Positions 8,622 through 29,768 of a stretch of DNA of 64,000 nucleotides are shown here, piece by piece (position 1 is the first letter of the stretch; every line of letters starts with the position of its first letter). The translations under genes and the position numbers were made by a program. Origin of the DNA: Reyranella sp. CPCC 100927 (GTDB taxonomy: Bacteria > Pseudomonadota > Alphaproteobacteria > Reyranellales > Reyranellaceae); contig NZ_VOHA01000010.1 of assembly GCF_007859315.1 (NCBI RefSeq), positions 124,001-188,000 on the forward strand. The letters run 5' to 3'. The notes below the pieces were generated by a model. It worked only from the letters and a program-made list of their open reading frames with translations. It made no database searches and had not been told where the DNA came from.

Positions 8622-9164
8622 TCAGTTGACGAAGGGGAAATCGAAGCCGCGCAGCAGCGCCTTGGCCTCGGCATCCGTCATTGCCGTGGTGCAGATGATG
8701 ATGTCCATGCCCCGGACCTTGTCGACCTTGTCGTAGTCGATTTCCGGGAACACCAGCTGCTCCTTCAGCCCCAGCGCGTAATTGCCGCGACCGTCGAACG
8801 ACTTGCCGTTCAGCCCGCGAAAGTCGCGAACGCGCGGCAAGGCGATGTTCACCAGGCGATCGAGGAACTCGTACATGCGATCGCGGCGCAGGGTCACCTT
8901 GCAGCCCAGCGCCATGCCTTCGCGCACCTTGAAGGTGGCGATCGACTTGCGCGCCTTGGTGATCACCGGACGCTGACCGGCGATCAGGGCGAGTTCCCCG
9001 GCGGCGTTGTCGACCGCCTTGCGGTCACCGACGGCCTCGCCGACACCCATGTTGATGACGATCTTGTCCAGCTTCGGCACTTCCATCGGATTGCCGTAGC
9101 CGAACTCCTGCCGCAGGGCGGGCCGGATCGTCGTCTCGTAGTGCTCTTGCAGACGGGATGCCAT
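8622..9164 (-). CDS. rplE: 50S ribosomal protein L5
   Basis: Binds 5S rRNA with L18 and contacts S13 across the subunit bridge. 180 residues; [13 protein letters not shown], the [20 protein letters not shown] block and [20 protein letters not shown] are characteristic. The rplX stop is 10 nt upstream. Confidence 0.98.
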   Translation of the reverse strand: MASRLQEHYETTIRPALRQEFGYGNPMEVPKLDKIVINMGVGEAVGDRKAVDNAAGELALIAGQRPVITKARKSIATFKVREGMALGCKVTLRRDRMYEFLDRLVNIALPRVRDFRGLNGKSFDGRGNYALGLKEQLVFPEIDYDKVDKVRGMDIIICTTAMTDAEAKALLRGFDFPFVN

Positions 9165-9174
9165 GTCCTTCCCC

Positions 9175-9513
9175 TCAGCGATCGATCAGCTCGCCGGCCT
9201 TGCCAGGCTCATGCCGGCGGGCCACGCGTACTTTGCGACCGTCATCCAGAAACTTGTAACCGACGCGCGTCGGCTTGCCGCTGGCCGGATCGATATGGGC
9301 GACGTTGGAGGCGTGAATTGGCGCCTCGAACGACACGATCTGGCTTTGCTCGGCCTGCGTACGCGCCTTGCGATGGCGCTTGCGCATATTGATGCCAGCG
9401 ACCACCACGCGGTTCTCTTCGGGCAGCACGCGGGTAACCTCGCCCTGCTTGCCCTTGTCGCGACCGGTGATGACCACCACCCGGTCGCCCTTCTTGATCT
9501 TCATCTTCGACAT
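9175..9513 (-). CDS. rplX: 50S ribosomal protein L24
   Basis: Assembly initiator of the large subunit. The KOW motif is at the start ([20 protein letters not shown]), followed by [12 protein letters not shown]; 112 residues, normal length. It follows rplN by 13 nt. Confidence 0.98.
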   Translation of the reverse strand: MSKMKIKKGDRVVVITGRDKGKQGEVTRVLPEENRVVVAGINMRKRHRKARTQAEQSQIVSFEAPIHASNVAHIDPASGKPTRVGYKFLDDGRKVRVARRHEPGKAGELIDR

Positions 9514-9526
9514 GTCTGGGCGCTCC

Positions 9527-9895
9527 TTACAGCACCTCGGGCGCGAGCGAGATGATCTTCATGAACTTGCGCGCGCGCAGTTCGCGCGTCACCGGTCCGA
9601 AGATGCGAGTCCCGATCGGCTCGTCCTGCTTGGTGATCAACACCGCGGCGTTGCGGTCGAAGCGGATGGCGCTGCCGTCGACGCGACGGATCTCGCGCGC
9701 CGTGCGCACGATCACCGCCCGGTGCACTTCGCCCTTCTTGACCTTGCCGCGCGGAATGGCGTCCTTGATCGACACGACGATGACATCGCCGATCGTGGCG
9801 GTCTTGCGCTTGGACCCGCCCAGCACCTTGATGCACTGCACCCTGCGTGCGCCGGAATTATCGGCGACATCCAGGTTCGTCTGCATCTGGATCAT
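9527..9895 (-). CDS. rplN: 50S ribosomal protein L14
   Basis: Large-subunit protein at the intersubunit face, and docking site for the RsfS silencing factor in the family. 122 residues; [20 protein letters not shown], the [20 protein letters not shown] block and the C-terminal [18 protein letters not shown] are diagnostic. First gene of the canonical spc unit after rpsQ; the spacing of 20 nt shows no promoter. Confidence 0.98.
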   Translation of the reverse strand: MIQMQTNLDVADNSGARRVQCIKVLGGSKRKTATIGDVIVVSIKDAIPRGKVKKGEVHRAVIVRTAREIRRVDGSAIRFDRNAAVLITKQDEPIGTRIFGPVTRELRARKFMKIISLAPEVL

Positions 9896-9915
9896 GGTCT
9901 AACTCCTTGACGGCG

Positions 9916-10158
9916 TCAGGACGCCGCTTGCTCCGTGACGACCACCCACCGCTTCGTCTTGCTCAGCGGCCGGCTCTCGATGATGCGCACCTTCTGTCCA
10001 ACCTTGATGGCATTGGACTCGTCGTGCGCGTGGTACCGCTTGGAGCGGCGGATGAACTTCTTGTAGATCGGATGCTGGATGCGCCGTTCGACCTCGACGA
10101 CGATGGTCTTGTCCATCTTGTCGCTGACGACGACGCCCTGCAGAATTCGCTTCGGCAT
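9916..10158 (-). CDS. rpsQ: 30S ribosomal protein S17
   Basis: Primary 16S rRNA binding protein. 80 residues with [19 protein letters not shown] and the [18 protein letters not shown] end, both typical. Last gene of the S10-type unit, 9 nt after rpmC. Confidence 0.98.
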   Translation of the reverse strand: MPKRILQGVVVSDKMDKTIVVEVERRIQHPIYKKFIRRSKRYHAHDESNAIKVGQKVRIIESRPLSKTKRWVVVTEQAAS

Positions 10159-10167
10159 CTTGGGCTC

Positions 10168-10401
10168 CTAGGCCTTCGCCGCGAGGCGGGCACGGCGGGC
10201 CCGAGCGGTGTTATCAGTCTTCTGGATCAGCACGGTGCGGATGCGCGCGATGTCGCGCTTCACGCGCCGCATGCGGGCGGTGTTGTCGAGCTGGCCGCTC
10301 GCCTTCTGGAAGCGCAGGTTGAACGACTCCTTGCGCAGGTCCAACAGCTGAGCCTTCAGCTCGTCCACGGTCTTGGCCCGCAGATCAGCAGCTTCGCTCA
10401 T
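10168..10401 (-). CDS. rpmC: 50S ribosomal protein L29
   Basis: Small protein at the polypeptide exit that docks trigger factor and SRP. 77 residues; [20 protein letters not shown] and [20 protein letters not shown] are classic. A GTG one codon upstream is also in frame, but the ATG used here has GGAGG 6 nt before it and shares one base with the rplP stop (TGATG), so reinitiation after rplP is likely. Confidence 0.97.
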   Translation of the reverse strand: MSEAADLRAKTVDELKAQLLDLRKESFNLRFQKASGQLDNTARMRRVKRDIARIRTVLIQKTDNTARARRARLAAKA

Positions 10402-10826
10402 CACGCGCCTCCCACAGCCATGCTACGGCTGATGAACTTGGTCTTGATCGGCAGCTTGGCAGCCCCCAGCGCGAAGGCTTCCTTGGCCACCGGCTCGGGC
10501 ACGCCATCGATCTCGAACATGATACGGCCCGGCTTGACGCGGGCTGCCCAGAACTCGGGCGCACCCTTGCCGCTGCCCATGCGCACCTCGGCCGGCTTGC
10601 TCGACACCGGCACGTCGGGGAACACGCGAATCCAGACGCGGCCGGTACGCTTCATGTGGCGCGTAATGGCACGGCGGGCGGCCTCGATCTGGCGCGCCGT
10701 AATACGCTCGGGCTGCAGTGCCTTCAGGCCGAAGGCGCCGAATGCCAGCGTCGTGCCGCCCTTGGCGGCGCCGCTGATTCGGCCCTTGAAGGCCTTGCGG
10801 TACTTGGTTCTCTTGGGACTCATCAT
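10401..10826 (-). CDS. rplP: 50S ribosomal protein L16
   Basis: Contacts A-site tRNA and helps shape the peptidyl-transferase centre. 141 residues; [40 protein letters not shown] and [15 protein letters not shown] identify it. Two consecutive ATG codons begin the frame and either could be used. Confidence 0.98.
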   Translation of the reverse strand: MMSPKRTKYRKAFKGRISGAAKGGTTLAFGAFGLKALQPERITARQIEAARRAITRHMKRTGRVWIRVFPDVPVSSKPAEVRMGSGKGAPEFWAARVKPGRIMFEIDGVPEPVAKEAFALGAAKLPIKTKFISRSMAVGGA

Positions 10827-10846
10827 GGCGGCAGACTACCTTCCGA

Positions 10847-11530
10847 TCAGGCCCGGCCTTGCTGTGCTTCGGCGGCGAGCTTGTCCTGGGCCATCGGGTC
10901 ATGGACCATGATCTCGCCCTTGAACACCCAGACCTTGACGCCGCAGGTGCCGAACGTGGTGAACGCCGTGGCCGTGCCGTAGTCGACGTCGGCGCGCAGC
11001 GTGTGCAGCGGTACGCGACCTTCGCGATACCACTCCATGCGCGCGATCTCGGCGCCGCCGAGCCGGCCGGAGCAGTTGATGCGGATGCCGCCGGCGCCCA
11101 GGCGCATGGCCGACTGCACGGCGCGCTTCATCGCCCGGCGGAACGCCACGCGGCGCTCGAGCTGCTGGGCGATGCTCTCGGCGATCAGCGTGGCGTCGAT
11201 CTCCGGCTTGCGGATCTCGACGATGTTCAGGCTGACCTCGCCCGAGCTCGACATCTTGGCCAGGTCCTGGCGCAGCTTTTCGATGTCGGCGCCCTTCTTG
11301 CCGATCACCACGCCCGGACGTGCGGTATGGATGGTCACCCGCGCCTTCTTGGCCGGCCGCTCGATGATGATCTTGCTGACACCAGCCTGCGCCAGGCGGC
11401 CGCGCAAAAACTTGCGCAGGCGCAGATCCTCGTGCAGGAGCTTGGCGTAGTCGGTCGCGGCGTACCAGCGCGAGTCCCAGGTGCGGTTGACACCCAGGCG
11501 CAGGCCGATCGGATTGACTTTCTGGCCCAT
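10847..11530 (-). CDS. rpsC: 30S ribosomal protein S3
   Basis: mRNA entry-channel protein with helicase-type function. 227 residues; [20 protein letters not shown] at the start, the KH domain around [20 protein letters not shown] and the C-terminal signature [20 protein letters not shown]. The start codon shares one base with the rplV stop (TAATG). Confidence 0.98.
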   Translation of the reverse strand: MGQKVNPIGLRLGVNRTWDSRWYAATDYAKLLHEDLRLRKFLRGRLAQAGVSKIIIERPAKKARVTIHTARPGVVIGKKGADIEKLRQDLAKMSSSGEVSLNIVEIRKPEIDATLIAESIAQQLERRVAFRRAMKRAVQSAMRLGAGGIRINCSGRLGGAEIARMEWYREGRVPLHTLRADVDYGTATAFTTFGTCGVKVWVFKGEIMVHDPMAQDKLAAEAQQGRA

Positions 11531-11922
11531 TACTTGGTCTCCTCAGCCGCTTCCTCGCGTTCCTTCACCACAATGGTGAGGTTGCTGAACGGCTTCAGAA
11601 TGCTGGCGCCGCGGCCGCGGGCGCGGGCATGAAAACGCTTCAACACCAGAGCCTTGCCAACGCTGGCTTCGCTTACCACCAGACGGTCGACGTCGAGCTG
11701 ATGATTGTTCTCGGCGTTGGCGATCGCCGACTCCAACGCCTTGCGGACATCGGCTGCGATGCGCTTGCGCGAGAACTTCAGCTCGTTCACGGCGGCGTTG
11801 GCGGCCTTGCCGCGGATCTGGCCGGCGACGAGGTTCAGCTTGCGCGGGCTGACGCGGATCATGCGCGCCACGGCCTTCGATTCGGTGTCCGACAGGGTAC
11901 GCGGACGGGCGGGCTTGCTCAT
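11530..11922 (-). CDS. rplV: 50S ribosomal protein L22
   Basis: Lines the exit tunnel with L4. 130 residues; [20 protein letters not shown] and the beta-hairpin region [20 protein letters not shown] are conserved. No deletion is seen in the tunnel hairpin, where macrolide-resistance changes usually occur. The first 12 or so residues and the Glu-rich end extend slightly beyond the core. Confidence 0.98.
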   Translation of the reverse strand: MSKPARPRTLSDTESKAVARMIRVSPRKLNLVAGQIRGKAANAAVNELKFSRKRIAADVRKALESAIANAENNHQLDVDRLVVSEASVGKALVLKRFHARARGRGASILKPFSNLTIVVKEREEAAEETK

Positions 11923-11925
11923 GGC

Positions 11926-12207
11926 CTACCTCGAGACCTTGCGGTCGCCACCGCCGGCGTGGCCGTGGAACACGCGGGTCGGCGCGAACTCGCCGAACTT
12001 GTGGCCCACCATCTCCTCGTTCACCTGAACGGGGATGAACTTATGGCCGTTGTAGACGCCGAACGTCAGACCGACGAACTGCGGCAGGATGGTCGAACGA
12101 CGCGACCAGGTCCTGATGATTTCATTGCGGCTCGATTGCCGGGCGCCCTCTGCCTTCTTCAGCAGATAGCCGTCCACCATCGGACCTTTCCAGACGGAAC
12201 GTGACAC
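11926..12207 (-). CDS. rpsS: 30S ribosomal protein S19 (GTG start)
   Basis: Forms the S13-S19 head complex. 93 residues; [20 protein letters not shown], the [20 protein letters not shown] block and the C-terminal [14 protein letters not shown]. Starts with GTG after GAGGAGGA, a strong Shine-Dalgarno sequence 5-6 nt away, so the start is secure. Confidence 0.98.
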   Translation of the reverse strand: MSRSVWKGPMVDGYLLKKAEGARQSSRNEIIRTWSRRSTILPQFVGLTFGVYNGHKFIPVQVNEEMVGHKFGEFAPTRVFHGHAGGGDRKVSR

Positions 12208-12231
12208 GATCGTCCTCCTCTGACCCGCGGC

Positions 12232-13062
12232 TCAGCGTGCCGCGTGGCGGCGGCGGACGATGAAGCGGTCCGTCGACTTGTTGCTGCGGGTCTTCTTACC
12301 CTTGGTCGGCTTGCCCCACGGCGTCACCGGATGGCGACCGCCCGAGGTGCGGCCTTCGCCGCCGCCATGCGGATGGTCGATGGGGTTCATCGCCACGCCG
12401 CGGTTGACCGGCTTGCGGCCCAGCCACCGCATGCGGCCGGCCTTGCCGAAATTCACGTTCTGCTGGTCGGGATTGCTGACGGCGCCCACCGTGGCGAAGC
12501 ACTCGCCACGCACCATGCGCACCTCGCCCGACGACAGCTTGAGCTGGGCATAACCGGCGTCCTTGCCGACCAGCTGGCAGTAGGTACCCGCCGAACGCGC
12601 GATCTGACCGCCCTTGCCGGGCTTCATCTCGACGTTATGCACGATGGTGCCGACCGGCATGTTGGACAGCGGCATGGCGTTGCCCGGCTTGATGTCGACG
12701 CGCTCGCCCGACACCACCTGATCGCCGGCCTTCAGGCGCTGCGGCGCCAGGATATAGGCCAGTTCACCATCGGCGTACTTGATCAAGGCCAGGAACGCCG
12801 TGCGGTTGGGGTCATACTCCATGCGCTCGACGGTCGCCGGTTGATCGACCTTGCGGCGCTTGAAATCGACCATGCGATACCGGCGCTTGTGGCCGCCGCC
12901 GCGATGCGGACCGGTGATGCGGCCGTGATTGTTGCGACCGCCGGTGTTGTGCTTGCCCTCGGTCAGAGCCTTGACCGGCTTGCCCTTGTGCAGCCCCGAT
13001 CGGTCCACCAGCACCAGCTGGCGGAGCGACGGTGTCACCGGCTTGAAGGTTTTCAGTGCCAT
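12232..13062 (-). CDS. rplB: 50S ribosomal protein L2
   Basis: Needed for subunit joining and peptidyl transfer. 276 residues, usual size. [20 protein letters not shown] opens it; the conserved C-terminal signature [20 protein letters not shown] contains the histidine linked to peptidyl-transferase activity in E. coli L2. Separated from rplW by 14 nt. Confidence 0.99.
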   Translation of the reverse strand: MALKTFKPVTPSLRQLVLVDRSGLHKGKPVKALTEGKHNTGGRNNHGRITGPHRGGGHKRRYRMVDFKRRKVDQPATVERMEYDPNRTAFLALIKYADGELAYILAPQRLKAGDQVVSGERVDIKPGNAMPLSNMPVGTIVHNVEMKPGKGGQIARSAGTYCQLVGKDAGYAQLKLSSGEVRMVRGECFATVGAVSNPDQQNVNFGKAGRMRWLGRKPVNRGVAMNPIDHPHGGGEGRTSGGRHPVTPWGKPTKGKKTRSNKSTDRFIVRRRHAAR

Positions 13063-13076
13063 GGTTCAGCCCTGCC

Positions 13077-13394
13077 TCACAGACCCGTGGTGACGTCGAT
13101 CTTGCTGCCCTCGACCAACGAGACGACAGCTTTCTTCCAGTCACCGCGCTGGCCGCGGATACCCCGGAAGACCTTCTTCTTGCCACCGACCACGATGGTG
13201 TTCACCGCCTTGACCTTGACGTTGAACAGACCCTCGACCGCAGCCTTGATCTCCGGCTTGCTGGCGTCGATCGGCACTTCGAACGTCACCTGGCCGTGGG
13301 TGCTGCCGTTGGTCGATTTCTCGGTGATGACCGGCCGGCGCACCAGCTCGTACATGCGCGCGCGCGACAGGGTCGGCTTGGCGGCGACGCTCAT
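13077..13394 (-). CDS. rplW: 50S ribosomal protein L23
   Basis: Exit-site protein that docks trigger factor and SRP. 105 residues; [36 protein letters not shown] and [20 protein letters not shown] are typical. The start codon overlaps the rplD stop as ATGA. Confidence 0.97.
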   Translation of the reverse strand: MSVAAKPTLSRARMYELVRRPVITEKSTNGSTHGQVTFEVPIDASKPEIKAAVEGLFNVKVKAVNTIVVGGKKKVFRGIRGQRGDWKKAVVSLVEGSKIDVTTGL

Positions 13395-14011
13395 TGCAGG
13401 CGCTCCTCGAGATGCTTGACCGCGTCGCGGGTGAGCACGAGCGTGTCGCGGCGCAGGATGTCGTAAACGTTGGCGCCCTGCTGCGGCAGTACGTCGAGCT
13501 GGGCGATGTTGCGCGCGGCCCGGGCGAAATTCACCTCGATCTCCGCACCGCCGATGATCAGCGCGCTGCCGATGCCAAGCTTCTTCAGCGAGGCCACCAG
13601 CTTGCCGGTCTTGGCCTCGCCGACCGTGGCGGCATCGAGCACCACGAGCTTGCCGTCGGCTGCCTTGGAGGCCAGCGCCGAGCGCAGCGCCATCGCGCGC
13701 ACCTTCTTGGGCAGATCGATCTCGTGGCTGCGGTTGACCGGACCGAAGGCCTTGCCGCCGCCGCGGAACTGCGGCGCGGCACGGTTGCCGTGACGGGCCC
13801 GGCCGGTGCCCTTCTGCGACCACACCTTCTTGGACGTGGCCTTGACCTCGGAGCGGCCCTTGGACTTGTGGGTACCGGCGCGACGACGCGCCAGCTGCCA
13901 CACCACGCAGCGCTGCAGGATGTCCTTGCGCACCGGGGCGGCGAACACGGCGTCTGCGAGTTCGATCTCGCCGGCTTCCGTGCCGTCAATGGTAACGACG
14001 TTGAGCTTCAT
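13391..14011 (-). CDS. rplD: 50S ribosomal protein L4
   Basis: Exit-tunnel protein; in E. coli it also represses the S10 operon through its leader. 206 residues; [17 protein letters not shown] and [20 protein letters not shown] is the tunnel loop, which appears intact; [20 protein letters not shown] follows. ATGA overlap with rplW and a 4-nt gap after rplC. Confidence 0.98.
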   Translation of the reverse strand: MKLNVVTIDGTEAGEIELADAVFAAPVRKDILQRCVVWQLARRRAGTHKSKGRSEVKATSKKVWSQKGTGRARHGNRAAPQFRGGGKAFGPVNRSHEIDLPKKVRAMALRSALASKAADGKLVVLDAATVGEAKTGKLVASLKKLGIGSALIIGGAEIEVNFARAARNIAQLDVLPQQGANVYDILRRDTLVLTRDAVKHLEERLQ

Positions 14012-14015
14012 GGCT

Positions 14016-14771
14016 TCAGCCCTTGTTCGCGTCGGCTTCCGCCGCGGGCGCTTCTGCCGCCGTCTTCAGCGCGGCCGGGAACGGCAGTTCTTTGGGTGCC
14101 TTGCGCTTGGAAGCGTCACGCACCAGCACGTAAGCGCCTTCATGACCGGGGACGGCACCCTGTACCAGGATCAGGCCGCGCTCGATATCGGTCGACACAA
14201 CCTTGAGATTCTGGGTGGTGATGCGCGCGGCGCCCAGGTGACCCGCCATCTTCTTGTTGGGGAAGGTGCGGCCGGGATCCTGGCGGTTGCCGGTCGAGCC
14301 GTGGCTGCGATGCGAGATCGACACGCCGTGGGTGGCTTCCAGGCCGCGGAAATTCCAGCGCTTCATGGCGCCGGCGAAGCCCTTGCCGATGCTGGTGCCG
14401 GTGACGTCGACGAACTGGCCGGCCAGGAAGTGGCTGGCCGCGATCTCGGCACCGACCGGCAGCAGGCCGTCCTTGCTGACGCGGAATTCGACCAGCTTGC
14501 GCTTGGGCGGCACACCCTGCTTGTCGAAGTAGACACGCATGGCATCAGCCATGCCACGGCCACGCATGGCGGTGCCGTTCTTCTTCTTCTTGGCCTTGAC
14601 CTTGCCCTTGCCGATACCGAGCTGAACGGCGTTGTAGCCGTTCTTCTCTTCGGTGCGGACCGCCACGACCTGAACATTGTCCAGCTTCAGCACAGTCACA
14701 GGTACATGCTCGCCGGCGTCATTGAAGACGCGGGTCATGCCGACCTTTTGTGCGACCAGTCCGGTACGCAT
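14016..14771 (-). CDS. rplC: 50S ribosomal protein L3
   Basis: Assembly-initiating protein near the peptidyl-transferase centre. 251 residues; [20 protein letters not shown], the [20 protein letters not shown] block and [20 protein letters not shown], which contains the glutamine methylated by PrmB in E. coli. The C-terminus is an Ala/Glu-rich tail of about 40 residues beyond the usual end. Confidence 0.98.
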   Translation of the reverse strand: MRTGLVAQKVGMTRVFNDAGEHVPVTVLKLDNVQVVAVRTEEKNGYNAVQLGIGKGKVKAKKKKNGTAMRGRGMADAMRVYFDKQGVPPKRKLVEFRVSKDGLLPVGAEIAASHFLAGQFVDVTGTSIGKGFAGAMKRWNFRGLEATHGVSISHRSHGSTGNRQDPGRTFPNKKMAGHLGAARITTQNLKVVSTDIERGLILVQGAVPGHEGAYVLVRDASKRKAPKELPFPAALKTAAEAPAAEADANKG

Positions 14772-14796
14772 GGTTGGATCCCCTCGCTCCTGCCCG

Positions 14797-15111
14797 TTAC
14801 TGGCCGAGCTTGATCTCGACGTCGACGCCGGCGGCGAGGTCGAGCTTCATCAGCGCGTCCACGGTCTGCGGCGTCGGATCGACGATATCGAGCACGCGCT
14901 TGTGCGTGCGCATTTCGAACTGCTCACGCGACTTCTTGTCGATGTGCGGAGAGCGGTTCACGGTGAAACGTTCAATCCGGGTCGGCAGCGGGATCGGCCC
15001 GCGCACGCGCGCGCCGGTTCGCTTGGCCGTGCTGACGATCTCGCTCGTCGACTGATCGAGGATGCGATGATCGAAGGCTTTAAGCCGGATTCGGATATTG
15101 GTGCTGTCCAT
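14797..15111 (-). CDS. rpsJ: 30S ribosomal protein S10 / NusE
   Basis: Small-subunit protein that also binds NusB and NusG in antitermination and transcription-translation coupling. 104 residues; [18 protein letters not shown], the [20 protein letters not shown] loop and [17 protein letters not shown] are diagnostic. The frame is open upstream, but this ATG gives the standard length. It follows tuf by about 50 nt with no evident promoter, so the S10 operon seems to be a continuation of the str operon. Confidence 0.98.
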   Translation of the reverse strand: MDSTNIRIRLKAFDHRILDQSTSEIVSTAKRTGARVRGPIPLPTRIERFTVNRSPHIDKKSREQFEMRTHKRVLDIVDPTPQTVDALMKLDLAAGVDVEIKLGQ

Positions 15112-15161
15112 GACCTGCTCCGTGGCGCAGCGCGGCGAAGCTCGCCGCGCCCGGTGCCTGA

Positions 15162-16352
<1,191 letters not shown>

Positions 16353-16385
16353 GGTCCTGTTCCTTTCGGATAACCTGATCCGGGC

Positions 16386-18488
16386 CTACGCCAGCTTGGC
16401 AACCACTTCGTCCGCTACCGCCTGCGGTACCGGCGAATAGTGGTCGAACACCATCGAGTACGCCGCACGACCCTGTGTCATGGAGCGCAGCGTGTTGACG
16501 TACCCAAACATGTTGGCCAGCGGCACCATGGCATTGATGACCTGCGCGTTGCCGCGCGCCTCCATGCCCTGGATCATGCCGCGGCGGCTGTTGAGGTCAC
16601 CGATCACGTCGCCCATGTAATCCTCGGGCGTCACGACCTCGACCTTCATGATCGGCTCCAGCAGCTTGCACTGGGCCTTCTGCAAGGCTTCGCGGAACGC
16701 GGCGCGGGCCGCGATCTCGAACGCCAGCACGCTGGAGTCGACGTCATGATAGGCGCCGTCGATCAGCTTCACCGAGAAGTCGATCACCGGGAAGCCGGCC
16801 AGCACGCCGTTGTCACGCGATGCCGCCAACCCCTTCTCGACGCCGGGAATGTATTCCTTCGGCACGGTGCCGCCGACGATGTCGCTCTCGAAGCTGTAGC
16901 CCGAACCCGGCGTGCCCGGCTCGAACACCAGCTTGATGCGCGCGAACTGACCCGAACCACCGGTCTGCTTCTTGTGGGTATAGTCGTGCTCGACCCGACG
17001 ACCCAGAGTCTCGCGATAGGCAACCTGCGGCGCGCCGACGTTGCAATCGACCTTGTAGGTGCGCTTCAGAATGTCGACCTTGATCTCCAGATGCAGCTCG
17101 CCCATGCCCTTGATGATGGTCTGGCCGCTCTCGGGATCGGTCTGTACGCGGAAGGTCGGATCCTCCTGCACCAGCTTGCCCAGCGCCTGGGACATCTTCT
17201 CCTGGTCGCCCTTGGTCTTCGGCTCGATGGCGAGCTCGATGACCGGCTCCGGGAAGTCCATCTTCTCCAGGATCACAGCAGACTTGGGGTCGCACAGCGT
17301 ATCGCCGGTGGTCACCGTCTTGAGCCCCGCCAGCGCCACGATGTCGCCGGCACGGGCCTCGTCGATGTCCTCACGGTTGTTGGCATGCATCAGCAGCATG
17401 CGGCCGACGCGCTCGGAGCGGTCCTTGGTGCTGTTCAGCACGCCGCTGCTCTTCTGCAGCACACCGGAATAGATCCGCACGAACGTCAGTGAGCCGACAT
17501 GCGGGTCGGAAATAATCTTGAACGCCAGTCCGGAAAACGGCGCGTCGTCCCGGCTCGGCCGGGTATCGGGTTCACCGGTCTTGACGTTGGTGCCTTTGAC
17601 GTCCGGGCGATCGTTGGGCGCCGGCAGATAATTCACGACGGCGTCCAGCATCGGCTGCACGCCCTTGTTCTTGAAGGACGATCCACACAGCACCGGCACG
17701 AAGGCGTACGAAGTCGTACCCTTGCGGATGCACTTGATCAGCGTCTGGTAGTCGGGCTCTTCGCCGCCGAGATACTTCTCAAGCGCCTCGTCATCCTGCT
17801 CGACAGCCAGCTCGACCAGCTTGGCGCGATACTCCGCCGCCTGCTTCTTGAGGTCGTCGGGGATGTCCGTGAACTCGAACTTGGCGCCCAGCGTCTCCTC
17901 GAGCCAGACGATCGCCCGGTTGGCAACCAGATCGACGACGCCCTTGAAGCCGCCTTCGGTACCGATCGGAATCTGAGTGACCAGCGGCACCGAGCCGAGC
18001 CGGTCCTTGATCATGTCAACCGTGCGCCAGAAGTTGGCGCCGGTGCGATCCATCTTGTTGACGAAGCACATGCGCGGCACGCCGTACTTGTCGGCCTGGC
18101 GCCACACGGTCTCCGACTGCGGCTCGACACCGGCCACCGAGTCGAACACGCAGACAGCACCGTCGAGCACACGCAGCGAACGCTCGACCTCGATGGTGAA
18201 GTCGACGTGGCCCGGTGTGTCGATGATGTTGACCCGGTATTGTTCGCCGCTGTACGGACCTTCGGCCGGCTTCCAGAAGCACGTCGTGGCCGCCGACGTA
18301 ATGGTGATGCCGCGCTCCTGCTCCTGCTCCATGAAATCCATGGTCGCAGCGCCGTCGTGCACTTCACCGATCTTGTAGCTCTTGCCGGTGTAATAAAGGA
18401 TGCGCTCGGTCGTCGTCGTCTTACCGGCGTCGATGTGCGCCATGATACCGATGTTTCGGTAGCGCTCGATAGGAGTGGTACGGGCCAT
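16386..18488 (-). CDS. fusA: translation elongation factor G
   Basis: GTPase that drives translocation and, with RRF, ribosome recycling. 700 residues with all five domains: P-loop AHIDAGKTT (17-25), [18 protein letters not shown], and domain IV from about residue 485, with the tip loop around [12 protein letters not shown]. The C-terminal [20 protein letters not shown] is conserved. Position between rpsG and tuf is standard. No second fusA is visible here. Confidence 0.99.
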   Translation of the reverse strand: MARTTPIERYRNIGIMAHIDAGKTTTTERILYYTGKSYKIGEVHDGAATMDFMEQEQERGITITSAATTCFWKPAEGPYSGEQYRVNIIDTPGHVDFTIEVERSLRVLDGAVCVFDSVAGVEPQSETVWRQADKYGVPRMCFVNKMDRTGANFWRTVDMIKDRLGSVPLVTQIPIGTEGGFKGVVDLVANRAIVWLEETLGAKFEFTDIPDDLKKQAAEYRAKLVELAVEQDDEALEKYLGGEEPDYQTLIKCIRKGTTSYAFVPVLCGSSFKNKGVQPMLDAVVNYLPAPNDRPDVKGTNVKTGEPDTRPSRDDAPFSGLAFKIISDPHVGSLTFVRIYSGVLQKSSGVLNSTKDRSERVGRMLLMHANNREDIDEARAGDIVALAGLKTVTTGDTLCDPKSAVILEKMDFPEPVIELAIEPKTKGDQEKMSQALGKLVQEDPTFRVQTDPESGQTIIKGMGELHLEIKVDILKRTYKVDCNVGAPQVAYRETLGRRVEHDYTHKKQTGGSGQFARIKLVFEPGTPGSGYSFESDIVGGTVPKEYIPGVEKGLAASRDNGVLAGFPVIDFSVKLIDGAYHDVDSSVLAFEIAARAAFREALQKAQCKLLEPIMKVEVVTPEDYMGDVIGDLNSRRGMIQGMEARGNAQVINAMVPLANMFGYVNTLRSMTQGRAAYSMVFDHYSPVPQAVADEVVAKLA

Positions 18489-18539
18489 GGGTGGCGACCT
18501 TCTGGGCGGGCGGCAGCGCGATCCGAGGGGGCGGACCGA

Positions 18540-19624
<1,085 letters not shown>

Positions 19625-19630
19625 GGGCGG

Positions 19631-19659
19631 GTTATATGGGTCGCTTTTCACGGCGTCAA
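19631..19659 (-). promoter_or_regulatory. promoter of the str-S10-spc transcript
   Basis: On the minus strand TTGACG (19654-19659) and TATAAC (19631-19636) are 17 nt apart, followed by the GC-rich discriminator CCGCCC that is usual for stringently controlled promoters. It lies between the rpoC terminator and rpsL and is the only strong promoter seen before the roughly 18-kb run of ribosomal genes, apart from the internal one at rpsM. Confidence 0.8.
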
Positions 19660-19767
19660 GCGGACAGGCGCAAAAATAGCGATTTTCCCGACGTTTGGCT
19701 TGACGTTCCAAGCGAGTCGCCAACTCGGCACGTATGGCAATTAAGTTACGGCAGAGAGGGGGATTCC

Positions 19768-19803
19768 ACAAATAATAGGGCCGCCCCGTCCCCGGAGCGG
19801 CCC
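19768..19803 (-). terminator. intrinsic terminator after rpoC
   Basis: GGGCCGC/GCGGCCC (19797-19803 with 19778-19784) encloses a 12-nt loop and is followed on the minus strand by TATTATTTG. It ends the rplKAJL-rpoBC transcript about 60 nt after the rpoC stop. Confidence 0.7.
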
Positions 19804-19817
19804 ATATATAGTGGTCT

Positions 19818-19847
19818 CCATGGCGCGCCTGCGACAACGCGCCATGG
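19818..19847 (-). other. 10-bp perfect hairpin just after rpoC
   Basis: CCATGGCGCG and CGCGCCATGG pair perfectly around a 10-nt loop, between the rpoC stop and the terminator. There is no T-run on the minus strand; on the plus strand it is followed by TTTATC. It may protect the 3' end of the mRNA or act with the adjacent terminator. Confidence 0.55.
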
Positions 19848-19863
19848 TTTATCGTTGGTCTTG

Positions 19864-28314
<8,451 letters not shown>

Positions 28315-28463
28315 GCTCTTCCTCGGCATTTCGCGAGAGGGCGAGGCGGACAAACCCGACTGCTGTCTCGGAACCGGCGATCCGCTAAGCCGCCAATCCC
28401 ATCCGTTGCAGAGGGCCACTTGACGGGACCGGCGGCTGAACGGCGCCGGTCCGATGAAGGGGC

Positions 28464-28496
28464 CCATCCGGAGCCGGCGATGCCGGCTCCGGATGG
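28464..28496 (-). promoter_or_regulatory. 15-bp perfect hairpin between rplL and rpoB (attenuator)
   Basis: CCATCCGGAGCCGGC pairs without mismatch with GCCGGCTCCGGATGG around a 3-nt loop, close after the rplL stop. No T-run follows on the minus strand. E. coli has a partial terminator and an RNase III site in the same gap that set the ratio of ribosomal protein to polymerase; the position suggests the same job, but this is inferred. Confidence 0.65.
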
Positions 28497-28504
28497 AAGA
28501 ACGC

Positions 28505-28879
<375 letters not shown>

Positions 28880-28921
28880 TGTCTTTCTCCGAATGTCCCG
28901 ATGTTTACGTTGGCGAACGGC

Positions 28922-29449
28922 TTACGCCGCCTGGCCGGAAGAGTCCTTGGCTCCGTACGCGCCCATGACGCGCGCAAGCTGGCCGGCCGGCGCCTGAACG
29001 ACACCAGCGATGCGGGTCGCCGGCGTCTGCAACAGCGCCAGCAGCTTGGCCCGCAGTTCGTCGAGCGACGGCAGCGACGCCAGCTGCTTGACGCCATCGG
29101 CGTCCAGCGTCTGGCCGTTCAGCGAGCCGCCGACGATGGTCAGCTTCTCGTTGTCCTTGGCGAAGGCAGCAACCGCCTTGGCCGCAGCAACCGGATCCGT
29201 GGATGAGGCGATCGCGGTCGGACCCGTCAAAAACGAGCCGATGTCCTTGAACGCCGTCCCTTCCAAAGCGAGACGGGTGAGCCGGTTCTTCGATACCTTG
29301 TAGCTGGCGCCCGCTGCCCGCACCTTGCGGCGCAGGTCAGAAACTTCCGCCACTGTCAGACCCGACTGGCGTGTGACCACCAGCAGGTTGATATCGGCGA
29401 AGCTCTTGTTCAGCGAAGCGATCAGCTCTGCTTTCTCAGAGCGGTTCAC
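28922..29449 (-). CDS. rplJ: 50S ribosomal protein L10 (GTG start)
   Basis: Base of the L7/L12 stalk and, with L12, repressor of its own mRNA in the well-studied systems. 175 residues; VNRSEKAELIASLNKSFADI, the LRRKVRAAGASYKVSKNRLT block, and a C-terminal helix that binds L12 dimers. An ATG 17 codons upstream is in frame, but the GTG chosen has GGAG 7 nt before it and gives the standard N-terminus. Confidence 0.95.
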   Translation of the reverse strand: MNRSEKAELIASLNKSFADINLLVVTRQSGLTVAEVSDLRRKVRAAGASYKVSKNRLTRLALEGTAFKDIGSFLTGPTAIASSTDPVAAAKAVAAFAKDNEKLTIVGGSLNGQTLDADGVKQLASLPSLDELRAKLLALLQTPATRIAGVVQAPAGQLARVMGAYGAKDSSGQAA

Positions 29450-29768
29450 TTGACGTCTCCGAACGTGGTCCGATCTGCCGAAACAAATCGGACCGACCAC
29501 ACAAGAACCGCCCCTCGGTTCCGCGGGGATGTCCCGCGGTCTCGGGCACGGCCCGGTTTCCCATCCCGGAAGACCGGGCTCGGAGGGGGGCTGGCCACCT
29601 CGTCATCCGTTCCACCGTCTGCGCAGGCGGGTTGCCCCTTTAAGCCGCACCCGAAGGTGTGGCGCCGGCGGTCTCGGACAGGTCGGAAGCCACCTCCGGG
29701 GAGGAGGCTCCCATTGACCGGCGGGCGAACCTGCCGGCCAAATTCGTCAGAGCAAAAGCCCCCTGGGC
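29450..29768 (-). promoter_or_regulatory. structured rplJ leader (probable L10-leader autoregulatory region)
   Basis: About 320 nt without a gene between rplA and rplJ. It begins with a short stem AGCCC/GGGCT followed by TTTTGC across the rplA stop (a weak attenuator), then a long imperfect hairpin around CCTCC/GGAGG (29686-29713), a GCCGGCAGG/CCCGCCGGT stem closed by TTCG, and near rplJ the dyad GGTCCGAT/ATCGGACC (29467-29494). L10 is known to bind such a leader and repress rplJL. The kink-turn of that motif was not identified by eye. Confidence 0.6.
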
